This document shows, one piece after another, positions 27,030 through 39,960 of a DNA stretch of 64,000 nucleotides. Below the pieces are notes generated by a model. The model saw nothing but the letters and a program-made list of their open reading frames with translations. It was not told the origin of the DNA and searched no databases. Within the stretch, counting starts at the first letter, position 1, and each line of letters starts with the position of its first letter. The stretch covers positions 41,041,079 to 41,105,078 of the forward strand of contig NW_023998414.1 of NCBI RefSeq assembly GCF_014805625.2. Direction: 5' to 3'. The stretch is from Glossina fuscipes. Its lineage: Eukaryota > Arthropoda > Insecta > Diptera > Glossinidae. The position numbers were made by a program, and so were the translations under genes.

Positions 27030-27535
27030 TTTGATTTTTGGCCACATAAAGGCGTACTTTGCACGAAATATAGATCAGTGTAGTCCAAATTTACACTGCA
27101 GTAAACTCATGTGAAATGCTAAAAACTAAACTTTGCTGTCAAAAAAAAGGGTTTATATATATAGGTCTATATGGGCGAGGATTAAAAAAGTGAGTTCAAG
27201 TCATTTCAATTTCTAATATTCCTTTAATATGCGGAACACTGTTGTTTAGCGAGTTCTGTCAAAAAATATTAACAATGGGAAGCCTCCTTTTTAAAATGCA
27301 GCCTTAACCAAAGTATGGCCCAATCAAGATAACTTTCATAGCATTCGCACTAGATTTCATAAAATTATGCCAAAGGTTACGACTTGTTAGTTAAACACAA
27401 TAATACACACAGCCTAGCATGAGGCGTCTGTCTATTTAACAGACGGATAGGCGTACTTCAATTGATTCAAGAGATGATTCTGAATCGATTGTATGTTTAA
27501 AGATGAATCTATTTAGGTCCTTCTGTACTCTTTTG
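27030..27535 (+). mobile_element. Family A repeat, diverged copy
   Basis: It shows AAAGGCGTACTTTGC, the TAGTCCAAATTTACACTG block at 27081, a tract near 27150-27190 corresponding to the GGGTTCAAAAATTGCC block, and AACAGACGGATAGGCGTACT followed by GATTCTGAATCGATT and TTTAGGTCCTTCTG. These occur in the same order as in the 18 and 19.5 kb copies. The ends are eroded. Confidence 0.6.
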
Positions 27536-27700
27536 TCTGAACATCTACTCTGTATAATTGCAACATTTAGAAATAAAAAAAAGTGATTAGTTTTTTTTAA
27601 AAATTACGGGAAACTCATCAAGTGATTTCACCGATTCTACAGTTGAGGCGAACAAGAACGATTAAAAAAAATTTCATTCGAAATTACCTTAAAATTATCA

Positions 27701-27847
27701 GCTTGGGTAGCCGAATAGTTAAGTATCGCGATAACCAAGTCTGCGTTCGCGAGTTCAAGTCTCAACGCGATGGAGTTTACTTTTGTCATAGCTATAGTAA
27801 AGGCTTACCGATTGTGCACACAACCATTACTCTTCCTCGTTCCATAG
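27701..27847 (+). mobile_element. tRNA-derived SINE
   Basis: The head has a pol III A box (TAGCCGAATAGTTAAG, 27708-27723) and B box (GAGTTCAAGTC, 27751-27761) spaced as in a tRNA. A body follows (GTTTACTTTTGTCATAGC, TAGTAAAGGCTTACCGATTG), then a (TTA)n tail. The body aligns with the element at 22.04 kb. The head resembles a Ser/Leu-type tRNA. It would not fold as a functional tRNA. Confidence 0.7.

Positions 27848-27889
<42 letters not shown>
27848..27889. repeat. (TTA)n microsatellite, SINE tail
   Basis: About 14 TTA units directly after the SINE at 27.70 kb, likely its expanded tail. Confidence 0.9.
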
Positions 27890-27965
27890 AATTTGGCCAG
27901 AGAATAAATTGTTAGACTAAGTCTAAGCACTAGCAATATATCGAAGGCATTCGGTATTATTATTA

Positions 27966-28060
27966 AAAACTCTACCGCACTTGAGATTTGAAGCCACGAC
28001 CATTGAACTGCTAGTCGAGACTCTTGCCTGCTCGCACACTCAGGCAGATGATAATGCATA
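27966..28060 (-). mobile_element. tRNA-derived SINE, inverted copy
   Basis: Reverse-complemented it reads CTGCCTGAGTGTGCGAGCAG, GACTAGCAGTTCAATGG, then the B box GGCTTCAAATCTC (27983-27995) and AAGTGCGGTAGAGTTTTTAA, ending in ATT repeats. The head is closest to tRNA-Ser. Its 3' tail faces the tail of the SINE at 27.70 kb. Confidence 0.6.
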
Positions 28061-30596
28061 AAAATGAAACAAAGATGGAAAAAATTTGCTCGTTTTATCT
28101 ATTGAACGTTGATTGGTGTAGTCAAATACGATTTGTTTTTTTTTTTTTTTTTGTAATATACAATGTGACTTATTTTTAGACAATTCTAGAAATGGTTCAG
28201 GGACATGTTGAATTCGCATTAAAAGAATAGAGAAGATTTTTGTTAAGATGGCAAAGAAATACAGTCGTACAACGCTACAGAGAAGAGGAAGAAAAAAGCT
28301 GGCGTAGTGTACAAAAAAAAAAGATGAATGAATGGGCATGAAAAGATAAAGATAAAATTTTTGAGTGCGAGAGGAAAGCAGACAAATTTTCAATGAACTT
28401 CATAAATAAATTAAAGGAAAATTTTATTCTTTTCTTTTTTTTTTGCGGATGCACATGTCATGCAAATAAATGTCAATGAAAAAGATGCAATGTGCATAAT
28501 TCGCCATCTTGCCGTCGAGGTCCGTCCCGAACATTTTGAGATGTAAAACAAATCTTATAAACTGTGCGATAAAGCGGATGTCAACGCTTGCTAGCTTAAA
28601 GTAACTTTGAATTGAATATAGAAAAGCATTTGATCAATTTTGTTAAATTAGATTTCAGGATTTTATTAATATCCAAAACGCATACATAACGCAAAGAAAA
28701 TAAGTGAAAATTTTGTTCATCTTTCTTTATATTTGGAAACTATGATTTACTTATATGCGCTTGATATGAAATGTACGGGTTGCCGAATACAAATCCCAAG
28801 AATATTTTTTTGTTGTGAGATGAGAGAAATGTAGATTAGGAGTCCTTGGACCCAGCATCGGGCTGTCCCATAGACATCGAGGGCCAAAGGAGACCATTAG
28901 GTAGGTTCGAGTCAAGAAAGAGCCAGGGCTTATGGTACGCCCGTTTGGTAAGCTAGGTAGGTTTCGTCCGTTCGTGTAGCTGTTTAAGGGTAAGTACGTG
29001 TTGTTCTTCAATGTCTAAACGTTTGCGGTGTGTCCGAGAGATAAAATATAAAACCAAAAAAAGCTTGGGTCACGACCGAATATAATTTTCTTCCTTTTTT
29101 TTATTTATTTATTTATTTTTTTTTGTGGAAGTGAAAGTAATATGAATAATGCAGTTACACTCCATCATGGAAACGTATTCGTGTGTTTATCGAGAAATCG
29201 CATAAAGCGTAATTGAATGAAAAGTGTACGCAGAATTCACATGAATTTGAAAGAGAGGTTCAGCGGAACACATAATCCTATATCGTATGTGTATGCGTAT
29301 GCTTGGTCCATAAAAGCCTGTAATGTTAGGTAAGGATTATGTAAATAAACTTTTCAAATTTGTTTTGAGTTTCAAAAACATTTTTATACTCATATGTTTT
29401 TAATTTAATTTGGAAATGAAAAACATAACATGACACATATACACAAATACATTACATTCACATAGCGAATGTCATGCAGTAAGAAACAGCATTCATACGC
29501 AAAGGAACAAATATGCCAGGAAGCGGAAATAATAATTATACATATATAAAAGAAGAGAGCATTTACCGCAAACCGAGAATTTACAAGTAAAATACATCAG
29601 CAGTAATCTCAACATTAGTGTTTCTGGGATGTTGAATAAATAGTTTTTATTCAGAAAACAAGATGTGATAGTGTGTGCATAGCTGTGCAAGCTCTTCGTA
29701 TATGCGAACGCCTCACAAATCCGACCGCAATCAGCTATACACTTATATATTTTTTTCATAGTTTAATGCGAAAACCTCTTTGAAAGCACTTTTTAAGTTA
29801 GGTTAAGGTTTAAAACCAAAGTAAAGGTTTGGATATAAATTAAGAGTGACCTTGAACGAATTAATCGTTCACTGTAAGTTCGCCGTTGAAGTTTGAATAG
29901 AAATACTGATCAGTGTATCAGTCTGTCAATTGGAGCCTTTGTTTAGCCGTGTTCTCTTCAATTCAAGTAATGCTAAGCCTAAGAGTTTGCAGAGGACATT
30001 CAGACAATGGGCCGAATTCGTTCGTATATGTCACTTTGGTAAAAAAATGGGCGTTTCGTTGCATATCGCGCGTCCTACAAATAATAGGCGGCGATAGTGC
30101 TTGTTAGCAAATCATAACTACGAAATTTTTCGCGAGCGGGAAAGTCAAAAAGAAGATGCGTACAAAATGAAATGCGAAAAATTCTACGTAAACAATTTTC
30201 TCTACACCCGCGACTTGCAATGTTTGTGTTAGTATGTGTGTCTCTTGAGAAAAAACATTTCTCGAATTTCCAAATCCGCCCACTGTTTTTCAACTTTCAA
30301 AATCCAACAAAAAAGGTTACCTACCACAACAGGACGTCAGGAGCCCAACCAACGAATCGTGATTCAACTTCTGTTCGGGCAGATCCGTATCTTTTTCATG
30401 TTGGTTCTGCAATGCAACCACATTTCTCATTCAATTTGCGGTGTTTGCTGCTACTGCACCCATGCGCCATAAGACATGACAAATGCAAAATTCTCAAGAG
30501 GTAAGCGCGCCGACGATATTCAAAACACAACAATGACGACCGTCACACACACTTGCATTACGTAGAAAGTGCAAATAAAGTATAATTTACGATTTT
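28061..30596. other. No gene seen
   Basis: Apart from the family B tip at 29.06 kb, only AT-rich sequence. The block 28800-28990 is less AT-rich but shows no motif. Confidence 0.5.
29060..29095 (+). mobile_element. Family B right terminal fragment
   Basis: It reads GGGTCACGACCGAATATAAT then TTTCTTCCTTTTTT, the same terminus as at 23.83 kb. Upstream sequence to about 28.75 kb may belong to it but shows no clear family block. Confidence 0.6.
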
Positions 30597-30669
30597 TCCC
30601 GCGGCAGGAGTTGAACCTCGGATCTGTCGGCTGGTCGACTGACGTCCTAACCACTGGACTATATGTGCC
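30597..30669 (-). mobile_element. tRNA-like sequence (Glu/Asp type), SINE head or pseudo-tRNA
   Basis: The minus strand reads GGCACATATAGTCCAGTGGT then TAGGACGTC, a well-kept D-arm and A box, and CCGAGGTTCAACTCCTG, a B box. The 73-nt length and arm spacing fit a tRNA. The acceptor ends (GGCACAT / CCGCGGGA) do not pair and the T stem is mismatched, so it is not a working tRNA gene. Confidence 0.5.
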
Positions 30670-32774
30670 AACTTGCTTATTGGCTCTTAGTTCGCAATTT
30701 ATTTTCAAGTTTTAAAAGTAAAGAAAAATATTTTGGAAAGATGATTGACACCGATATCATATAGGAGTTATTCTCATATTTTAATAATTCTGAATTTTTC
30801 TCAAAAAAAAAAGCAAAACAAAAAAAAAATATCGTATGTACGTAATTCAAAATACGACTAGGCTTTGAACCCTTCGATTTTAATACGACTATGGATATAG
30901 TGATGAATATATAGTTATTATATATATATTTATTTACATATATATATATATGTTGTGAGTTGATGTGATTATTTTATTAATGAGATTTAAATTTAGATAC
31001 ACAATCAGATATCTTTACTACGACCTGTAGTAGTACCGAACATAGACCAAAATATGGTTGCGGCATGAAGAGACACTACAATAGGAGGGGAAGTTTAAGC
31101 ATTTAATTGAGATAGTTTTTTTCCTAATTTCCTAAATAAAAAAGACTATTTTCTATTGGAGTTTTTTCCTAACTCATGTGCGTCAGTGGCGCATAATCGA
31201 AATCACAAAGGATTTCGTAAACGAGAAATTACCTCAATAGTAGCGTTAGACTCGTTTTTTTTGCAAAACCAGGTGCCTTTAACTCGACGGGCACTCCATC
31301 GCGCCCCCTAGCTCAGCCAAACTCCCCTACAAAGAAGTAGAGAAACTTTTTAGAAATTTTTATACTTGTATGTAACTGGTGCGCAGGCACCCTTTAATTA
31401 TTAAGCGATGTTTAAATTAAATGCACGAAGCTCTCACTTGCATATCCCTTGAAAATGTTACTTGAAAGACATGATCAAAAATTCGACTAAAGAAGCTTCA
31501 AATGTTCGCATCCTTCTATGCAACTATGCTCGGGAAAAACAGTTTTCGGATTTTTCAAAAATTTTTTATGCCCACAACTATATTATATTTAATATCATTC
31601 TTGACTAAATATGGGATCATTTAAGGCAACCTTTTGATAAATTTTATTCCAATTTTTTTCTTATCAAGTTTCATCTAATGCGCCTGATTGGCATCTCGCA
31701 TATGCTATCTTATTCTTTATTCCCGCTCGAATGGCTCTTGCTAAAATTATTACTCTTTCCATTTCTATTGTGTTCGTATTCATGTAAAATTGTTGTGTAT
31801 CGACAAAAGTGGTTTCGTTATGTAAAAATCCTACTTTGAACTAAGCGCGGTTCTGCATCTCCAACTATCGATAGCAGTGCCCGATTGAACTTAGGTAAGT
31901 TGCCTGTGAGGCCAAAAAGAGGCGAAAAACAAGATTCTAGAGACTGCTATGACCGGATAGATAGATAGATGTCTTGACAAACTTTGAACAAGCCTTGACC
32001 GAAAGCAAGACGTAGAAGAATGAGTGGAAGAACGTATAGACATAAGGCAAGTGATTGAACATCGAACATCGAGAAATGATGGGTAATAGATAGGTAAATC
32101 GATGGCTAGGTAGAAGGCTTAACACGCAATCAGGTAAAGAAAAAAGTAACAATCGAAAGGAAGAATGGCATTACTTACATGCAGGTGGTTAACAGCGAGT
32201 ATGATTGAATCTATTCGAAATTACAAGTCAAACAAGGACATGAATACTAAGGACTCCGATGCAGACGACTCATGTAATAAGTTGCGATAAAGCTGATAAA
32301 TAAATTTATATTAAGTAGATGAAGATGATTTTCTTAAATTTTAACAAAAAAAAGAGAAGAATTTCTGTATTGCGTTACAACGTGAACCAAATTTAATTTC
32401 TAGGACAATACATTTGTGTAGATGAGTGCGTATTTTCAAAGAAAGCAACGTGAAATTCCTTTCCAAAGTTCATTTGGGCGTATTTGTTGTTCTACTTAGA
32501 AACAACTAGTAAGGAAAAAGAATTTTTTTAGTTTACTTTTGCAATGACATGCTAAGGATAAGCAAAGAATTTTGTTAAGTGCAGAATAAATACCCTTGAA
32601 AAAAAAAAAAAAAAACAGGAAAACAGGAACTAAAAGAAAAAAAACACAAAAACAAAAACAAACTGACACTGCACGGAATAAGAAGGGAGTCATTCTAATA
32701 TCAAACAAACCGGAGGACTATTTTATGAATGCAACTATTCATGTGAAGAGATTGCTTTATGTGGTTATTTTTTG

Positions 32775-32819
<45 letters not shown>

Positions 32820-33374
32820 TAAACACATTCATATACGCACGTACACACAGCCATCCATCGCATAGTCTGAGTTTTTACATTTTCTGTTGCAGTACAGGGC
32901 GTGTTATTGAAAGAAATTGTTATGTCCTTCATGTAACTATGGACTAAAATTATAAGGTGTTCGTGTGTGAAGGAATTACGTGGGTGTAAATTTTGTGTGA
33001 TTTCAATGTAAAGAGATTTCATAAATCCAGTCTGGTAACCGGCGCTCTGGTGCGCGCCGAGTGTGCCTTCATCGAATGCGGTAAATTTTCGCGTTATCTC
33101 GCAAAAGTTTTATAATTAATTTATGCTTTGTTGATATTCTTTGAAAAAGTACACGTAATAATCAGCCAAGTACCTCAGTTTTTATATAAGTTGAGGTAAC
33201 GACAAAATTTAAAAGTGTTTGATAGCACTTCGGCGTTATGAGTTTTAAAGGGTGCTTCCGCCCGAGCAATTTCGTGCATGCAATTGCCAGCAATCACATC
33301 TCGGAGGAATTGTGGAATCGAAAAATTTTTTTCATTGTGAAGCACAGCAGAAGTTACCAAATGCGCAGTAGTCG
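30670..33374. other. No gene seen
   Basis: AT-rich with one (AC)n tract. A small GC-leaning patch at 31270-31330 was not identified. Confidence 0.55.
32778..32816. repeat. (AC)n microsatellite
   Basis: About 19 AC units; creates false His/Thr-rich open frames. Confidence 0.95.
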
Positions 33375-34965
33375 ACTGCATTATCAATTTTGAAACGTTC
33401 TAACTGCCCTGGCTCTGATGGTGTTCCGTCTGCTATTCTCCGACATTGTGCCGATTTACTCTGCTTTTCTCCGCTTACACATATTTTTAATGTTTGTTTG
33501 AAAAATGGTCGCTTACTATCGGTTTGGAAGAGTGGTTTCATTGTTCCACTTTATAAAACAGGTTCCTGGAAACTGATCTGGAATTATAGGGGGATCGCCA
33601 AACTTAGTGCGCTGCACAAAGTTTTCGATCAATGGTAGCAAAACGGTTAACTCCGGTCATATTGCACTGCCAGCATGGTTTTTTATAAGGCAGATCAACT
33701 GCCACCCATCTCCTGGTGTTTTGTGATTCAATCTGCAAAGTGCTTTCCGATCACGAACAAATTGATGTTAGCTTCACGGCCTTTTCGAAAGCACTCGACA
33801 GAGTTGATCCTAGATTATTAATTTATAAATTACATAGCTTTAGTTACTCGAAAAGTATGATTGTCTGGTTTAGTAGTTATCCCTCTGGTCGCACCTAACA
33901 CATGTATACACAGATGTCTTGGTAGATTCTCGTCAATCCAGAGTAATTGTCGTTACTTCTGGTGTTCCTCAGGGCAGGATGACTTTTATTTACGTTATAT
34001 GTGAATGACCTTTCCGAGTGTGTACATCATTCCCCTGTTTTAATGTTTGCTGACGACGTTAAACTTTCTAAACTCATGCTACTAAACTTCTTCAGCTTGA
34101 TCTTAAATGCCTGTGTTCATAGTGTGAAGTCAATGTTGTGTTGCTGAATGCAAAAATAATATAAAAAGATGGCTTTTGCGTGGTGTAATATGTTGCCCTC
34201 TTATTATCGTATTGACAATCACTTCCTGGGAAACGTCTCCGATTACGAAGACTTGGGAGTTGTTTTCGACTCAAAACACAAATTTAATATTCCTATAGAA
34301 GTTTCGGTTGTTAAAGGGTCTATAAAACGATGATCTAAAGAATCCAATGACTCGTACTGTATCAAGCTCTTGTATACATCTTTACTTAGACCAACTCTTG
34401 GATACTCGTCGGTAGTTTGGGTTACTAGTTCTAGATGCCATGTTGATCTCTTCGAGCCTGTTCAGCGGTACTTCCTGATGTTTGCTTTGCGAGTTTTTGG
34501 GGTGGGATCGAAGCTCTTTAATGTGTCTACTCTTGAAAAAAGGCGTGTAGCCTTCGTCTTTAAGCGAATCAAAGGAGAAACTTATTCGCCGGCTTTATTA
34601 GAACTTATTAATATTCACATCTGCAGTAGGTGAGCAGGTGAGTTCTTCAATTCGATTCGACTAATGTGTAAAATGTTCAACGATCATTATGACTAACTTG
34701 GTCTGTCCGTTTGGTCCGTTAATAAGTTTAAAATATTCCTTTCAGTTTGATTTTCTTTTGTCATGTGTTACTGTTAATCATGCATAAATAAGCACATATT
34801 CATTCATCGATACACATCCCTGTACCTTATTACAATTAAGGGCTTAGTTGAATTCTGGGTATTTTTTTTTCCTTCTCCGTACTACTTTTTAAATTATTTT
34901 GTAGCTTACGTTCGACTAATGCCTTCTTCTATAGCGGAGTTTAAATAAATAAATTTAAAAACACT
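33375..34965 (+). pseudogene. LINE reverse-transcriptase relic (Jockey-like)
   Basis: This is a non-LTR retrotransposon 3' half with many frameshifts. In order it shows CPGSDGVPSAILRHC (about 33405), WKSGFIVPLYKTG and NYRGIAKLS (to 33610), FTAFSKALDRVDP (about 33775), the SGVPQG block at about 33957 followed by LLFTLYVNDL after a small deletion, and the catalytic FADD at 34046-34057. The thumb/C-terminal segment LLRPTLGYSSVVW follows (about 34380). This block order is that of Jockey/CR1-type LINE reverse transcriptases. The 3' end is probably the TAAATAAATAAAT stretch near 34945, a typical A-rich tail. No endonuclease or gag-like ORF is visible upstream, so the copy is 5'-truncated. It is not functional. 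The clade is inferred from motif style only. Confidence 0.85.
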
Positions 34966-37964
34966 CAAACTCACACATTTATGCATATCCTGTTCAAATT
35001 TTATAAAAAAAAAAATGGGGGGAAGAAGAAGAGAATGAAAAGAATCCATCATAAATGAGTTGAAATTGAGTTAAATCATGTGACAAGTGTCTCCTTTTCA
35101 TGGAAAGGAAAGAAACAAATTTAAAAAAAAATTCCTATGAAAGTTACACTTTGCCATACTTTATACACAGTTTCGTAATCTTGTGTTATATTAAATTACA
35201 TTTTTTTCTTTACTCTCTTTCCTATTTTGCGTTTTTTGCGTTTATTTCCCATTTGTCAAAAAGTTACGAAATTATTTTAAAACCTCCAGTACCGTCAAAC
35301 TATGTATGTACTCATAAGTACGAAAAAAGGAAAGAAGAAACTAATCCGTATATAATTCGCGCAGTTGCTCTATATCCATCTGTTATCATTTTTATCTTGC
35401 TCGTTTCAAAAAACTAAAAATTTTACTTGGTCTCTTAGAACAACGTTTTCTAAGAGCAGCGCTTTTCCTATTACCAAAGAATGGAATGCGTATGTATTGA
35501 TTCTGATATAAATACAAGCACGCATCAGAAAGTTGAAAACTTTTATTTGGCATAGAAAAACTCATCGATATCAAGTAAACAGATGAACGTTGCAAAGAAA
35601 TTTTGCGTTATTCCGATCGTAGATTAAAGATTTAGATGCTTGTGCGGTATGTTTAACTGTTGCGGGTTGCAAGTTGAAATTGTTTCTCCCATTGTAAGTG
35701 TAATTAGGTTTTTAAGTTCTCCCTATATATATAGATCTCGCGATTCAGCAATTTATTTTGGTGTTTATGATGTTATGAACATCGAACGAAGGACAGACAG
35801 AGAGACTGACGATATGTTAGGTATAAATCCGAAATACGACTCCTTTTGACATATTTACGGCACTAAAACAAGAAAAATTGCAAAAATTCTTTTTCAGTAA
35901 TTAAATGCTTCCTCACGATTGGGATGTATATACTCCTATCTGCATGAGGTCGCACCTTCAGTCCAATATATGCTCAATGCTCAGTTTCACGGCATTACTA
36001 AGCAATCACTAAATTGTAGACATTGTCATCATCCATTTTCATTTCTTGCATTTGTCTGCCTTATCGGCAAGAGAACTATAGAAAGAGTAGAGAACTGACT
36101 TCAATTGTTTGACAAGATTTTTAATTTTACGCCAGACAAGACTGTGATAAAACCTTTAAAACTGCTCCTAAACTCATTGGCAGTTGTTATGCAACGCATT
36201 GAAAAGTGTGAAGGCATAGACAGCGTGTAATCATCATTCTTTTGCTAGTCGATGCAAAGATAAAAGTTGATCAGCAATCTGCTTGCATGCATCCGTGTAA
36301 ACATCTCATATAACGCCATTCGAGCGTATGATGCACTTTGCATACGCCTGGATTGAGTTCAACTCTTGAGCAAGAGACTGTTAGCAACTTAACGACAACA
36401 AACCATGTGATTACGACTCTGTTTGGAGCGCTATTTTGCGTACGTTTCTTAATCGCTCACAAAATATGAAGTCATTTAGTGAGCTTTGTTCGGCGGACTT
36501 ACTCGCATATTTGTCTTATTCTAAATCTAAAACGAATATTTATAAATATCTCTGAAAAGCGATTTTTTTTTTTTTCATAAGCCATATATTATTTATTCTA
36601 AAGTAGAGTTGTAACTGTCAATTATCGCATAATACAGCAAAACTTTAGCTAAGAATGACTCTCTGGTACTTGAAAGAGCAGTAAGCATCTCATCTCTTCG
36701 CGAAACACTTCATGTCGTTCGCAACAACTTAATGCACACACTTTATCGGCAATGCATGTGGAAAGGTACGTATATCTATCCGTATATATATAAATATATA
36801 TATATATGTATGCCCGTATAGTCCTAAAATGGTTCCGCTCTCTCCTAATAAGTATGCAAATAGAAATTTAATTTTCTAGCTGAGGTTAAAAGGTGTTACC
36901 GTGCGATACGTATAATTTCTTTTTGTACTTTTCATGCGAATTCATTAATAGCGGCTTACATCTCAGTAATCTCTCAATGTTTTGTTTTTTCCACGCGCTC
37001 CAATTGACAGATATCAGCGTATTTCGGGCTTTCTTTAAAGTTTGCAAACTTTTTCAATTGTCGTATATAAAAGTTAGGCAAAGTATTTAACTGTTAAACA
37101 AAATGTTGATTAAAATTCGGGTGCAATTATCTTTACTTGCTTTTCGGAACGAACCTATAGCCCGTATACGTATTTTTAAGTAAACATTAAAGTATTGTAC
37201 ACAAAAGTAAATATATGAAAACGAATAAATTTCACGAGACTAGAAGCAAATAAAAGCTTATCATTTTCGCGAATTTTTAAACAGAACTCATTATTATCAA
37301 TGACAGCAGTGTCATCTTCTCATTGCTCTTATGAAGATGGCTGAACAAAGAATAAATGTGAACGTTTATGCATGAATTTGCGAATGCAAGCGCACGTGCA
37401 AACATTTGCATAGATCTACAGTCGTGTGAAAAACAGTTACTAAAATGTTATTAACAGATAACCATAGATCAAGATAAATCATGTTTCAAATACGCATATA
37501 TGTACGAGCGATGATAAGCATTTTGTGCACGAATCCAAAAAAAAATCAAGATTATCAAGTGTAAGGGAAAAAAGTAGCAGAGATTATATCATCACTTGAA
37601 TAAAACTTGCTTGCCTGCTGTCGCAGCTATGTAACGATAGTTCTCAGTGCACTGCAGTCAAGCGATTTTGATCAGTTATCCGAGTTTGTGAATTTGTGTA
37701 TTTTTGACAATTATTTGGACTAAGTCGCCTATTAGTCAATTTACAAAAAGTTATTGTTGGAAGACACGAAACATAATCTTTATGTTATGTTTATGAATTT
37801 TTGTTTTGATACTTTCTCTATGCGTGTACGCTAAGCTTTCGCTGCCAAAAAGGGTTTCTTATCGTCCCAAGTTTTCAGTGTATCGCTCCAGCGCTGCTTC
37901 TATTTTTTTTCCCCCTACCGCATTTATAATAGGCATGAAAGAGATATTGCTATCACGCTTGATG
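34966..37964. other. No gene seen
   Basis: AT-rich sequence with chance frames only. Confidence 0.6.
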
Positions 37965-38042
37965 CTTATAGCCAAGTAGTTAAGAAACGCGATTATCATG
38001 CGATTGCCTAGTAGCTTTGATTACGGTTACCGTTACGTCGTA
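37965..38042 (+). mobile_element. Possible SINE head fragment
   Basis: TATAGCCAAGTAGTTAAGAA then CGCGATTATCATGCG resembles the A-box half of the 27.70 kb SINE. The B-box position (TAGCTTTGATTACGG) is degenerate. Confidence 0.35.
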
Positions 38043-39160
38043 ACTATTATTAGTGCTCGAGCGATATAGGCGTAACCCTGTCTAACTCACCCTTTCCAAG
38101 TCGCTCTGACCATCGCCGTGTCATACACGCGTGAGAGGCACCCCTTGGGGGATTAGTTATATCAAAAAAAAAAAAAGAAAAAAAGCACATCATCTTACTC
38201 TTTAACAAAACGAAAGTATGTATAAGAAAAAAGAAGAAAACTCTAACTGAGAATATATGTATTTGGAAGAGTAATCGGAAAATTAATGCAAACATTTCCT
38301 AAGGTCAGTTTAAGTCCGATGTAAAAATGATGATCGGTTAACCAACTGACACGCCCACATTCAAAAAAATATTTTGAAATTTTTATGTCTTATTCTAAGA
38401 TGGAGGAGGGTATCAAAGATTCCCTCTAAAACGATCTCAATTATTTGATTCCATTCTGTTGTTTCCGTTTTGCTTTGATTTTAAATTTAACGCCATTTTG
38501 ATTTATTGCCATTACCAACTGTCATATGCAAAACTACTATTGTATGCATATATATGTTTATGACACAGCAACCGCTTGGAAACACGAAAAAAAAGAAGCA
38601 AACTGTGATTTCGTTACATCCCACATGTAACTTCCAAGGAGTTTACAGCAGTTTTTACATAAATTCCTCGAATCGTAACGAAGCTTCCACGTATTTATTG
38701 CTTGCTAAATCGATTTTTGTTAGCTATAATGCGTGGGTTGCAGCGCAAGAGTCTCCGTTATGGGTTTATTTGAACACGGTTCCGAAGAAATGGTCTGATG
38801 ATACGCATCTTGCATTTTATTCAATAACCTTCTGTTTAATCAAATTCTTCGCATTTGTTCGAGAAACAAATGATTTGCAATTTTCATTATTTCGACTTAT
38901 ATCGAATGGTCAAAGGATATAGTACTACTGTTTCTAAGAGGCTACATTACTTTGTCCGTCAACAATTGTTCAACTACGACTTGTTCAAGTAAAAAAAAGC
39001 AGCCTTCAGTTTTAAGCACCAATATAAGTTGTATGAAATGTGCGCAGTGTAGTTTTTCGGAGCAGATGAATACGTCGATGTTCTATGCGAAAAAAAGCAA
39101 ACATGTCGATCCCGCTTTTTACGTCCCTGTTCGAAGGGCAGTGCCACTGAAGGATGGTAC
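38043..39160. other. No gene seen
   Basis: The 138-codon plus frame at 38506-38922 has no motif. Frames from 38952 may be the decayed upstream part of the 39.2 kb mariner relic. Confidence 0.45.
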
Positions 39161-39445
39161 GTGAACGGAACATGGGATACGTCCCAATATGAAAAATGCT
39201 TGTTCTCAGTTGTGGATTGCAAATTAAAACGTCAACGAAACACCTATTACGACATTGATATTTTTCAGTATGATAACGTGTCGCCTCATATGACAGAACT
39301 TATGCAGAAAGTAGCATTGAATTGGAATGTGCCACGCTCTTCCTGGCAATACTGATTGCCGGTTGAACTTTTCGGTCTTATGCCAGCACTCAAAAAATGA
39401 ATCCTCTTATGGTAGCCGCAAAGGGCGAAATGTCGTTCCAATGTC
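39161..39445 (+). pseudogene. mariner-like transposase relic
   Basis: The frame holding FQYDNVSPHMTELMQKVALNW resembles the mariner block HDNARPH...Q....L.W.V, with the Asp at 39272-39274. It stops at a TGA close to where YSPD is expected. Remnants after it, such as ELFGLMPALKK in a shifted frame, resemble the HLFGPLK segment. Possible upstream remnants extend to about 38950 but carry no firm motif. The copy is inactive. Confidence 0.6.
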
Positions 39446-39589
39446 ATATCTACATTTTGTTAAGAAGGCGGTAAAAATATGCAGCGCTAGCCGATGAAAA
39501 TCAGTAAAACATTATTTACCATACTCTCGAAATAAGCGCTTTCTTGTTAGGGAAAAGAAGGTCGGAATTTATTTGAGTACCTTCTGTCA

Positions 39590-39960
39590 AAAAAATGCCA
39601 ATTCAGAATGCCGAAGTAGTTTTACTTACCTTCTTTTGTTGAGAAATGTTTCTCTTATAATGACTGCTTTATGAGGAGCGGCCGAGAAAGTAGACCGACC
39701 TAAGCCATTTTCAAAATCTTTGGGCCGACACACCTCAGTGTACCAAATTTCATCGAAATATCTTAAAAATTGCGGGCTGTCGCTTGAACACAAGTTTACA
39801 TGGAGAGTTATCAGACGGACACACAGACAGGCGGGCAGACGGACAGACAAGATTCTGAATCAGGCGGTATAATCAAAGAAATTTGAAGCGCTTCTGCTTG
39901 TTACATACGTCCGCACAAACTTGATATGCCTTATACCACCAGTGGTGTAGGCTATAAACA
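39590..39960 (+). mobile_element. Family A repeat, 3' half
   Basis: It matches the 19.97-20.3 kb part of the long copy: AATGCCGAAGTAG, GAGGAGCGGCCGAGAAAGTA (versus GGGGAGCGGTCAACAAACTA), GTACCAAATTTCATCGAAAT, then a triplicated GGACAGAC-type run, TACGTCCGCACAAACTTGAT and AGTGGTGTAGGCTATAAA. It begins about 150 bp after the 39.2 kb mariner relic. Confidence 0.7.

Noticed and set aside
30597..30669. Functional tRNA gene
   Set aside because: The acceptor ends do not pair and the T stem is mismatched.
32596..33022. Several frames rich in His-Thr or Cys-Val repeats
   Set aside because: They are translations of the (AC)n microsatellite at 32.78 kb.
38506..38922. 138-codon open frame
   Set aside because: Low-complexity start, Phe/Ser/Leu-rich, no motif recognised, and it lies just upstream of decayed mariner sequence.
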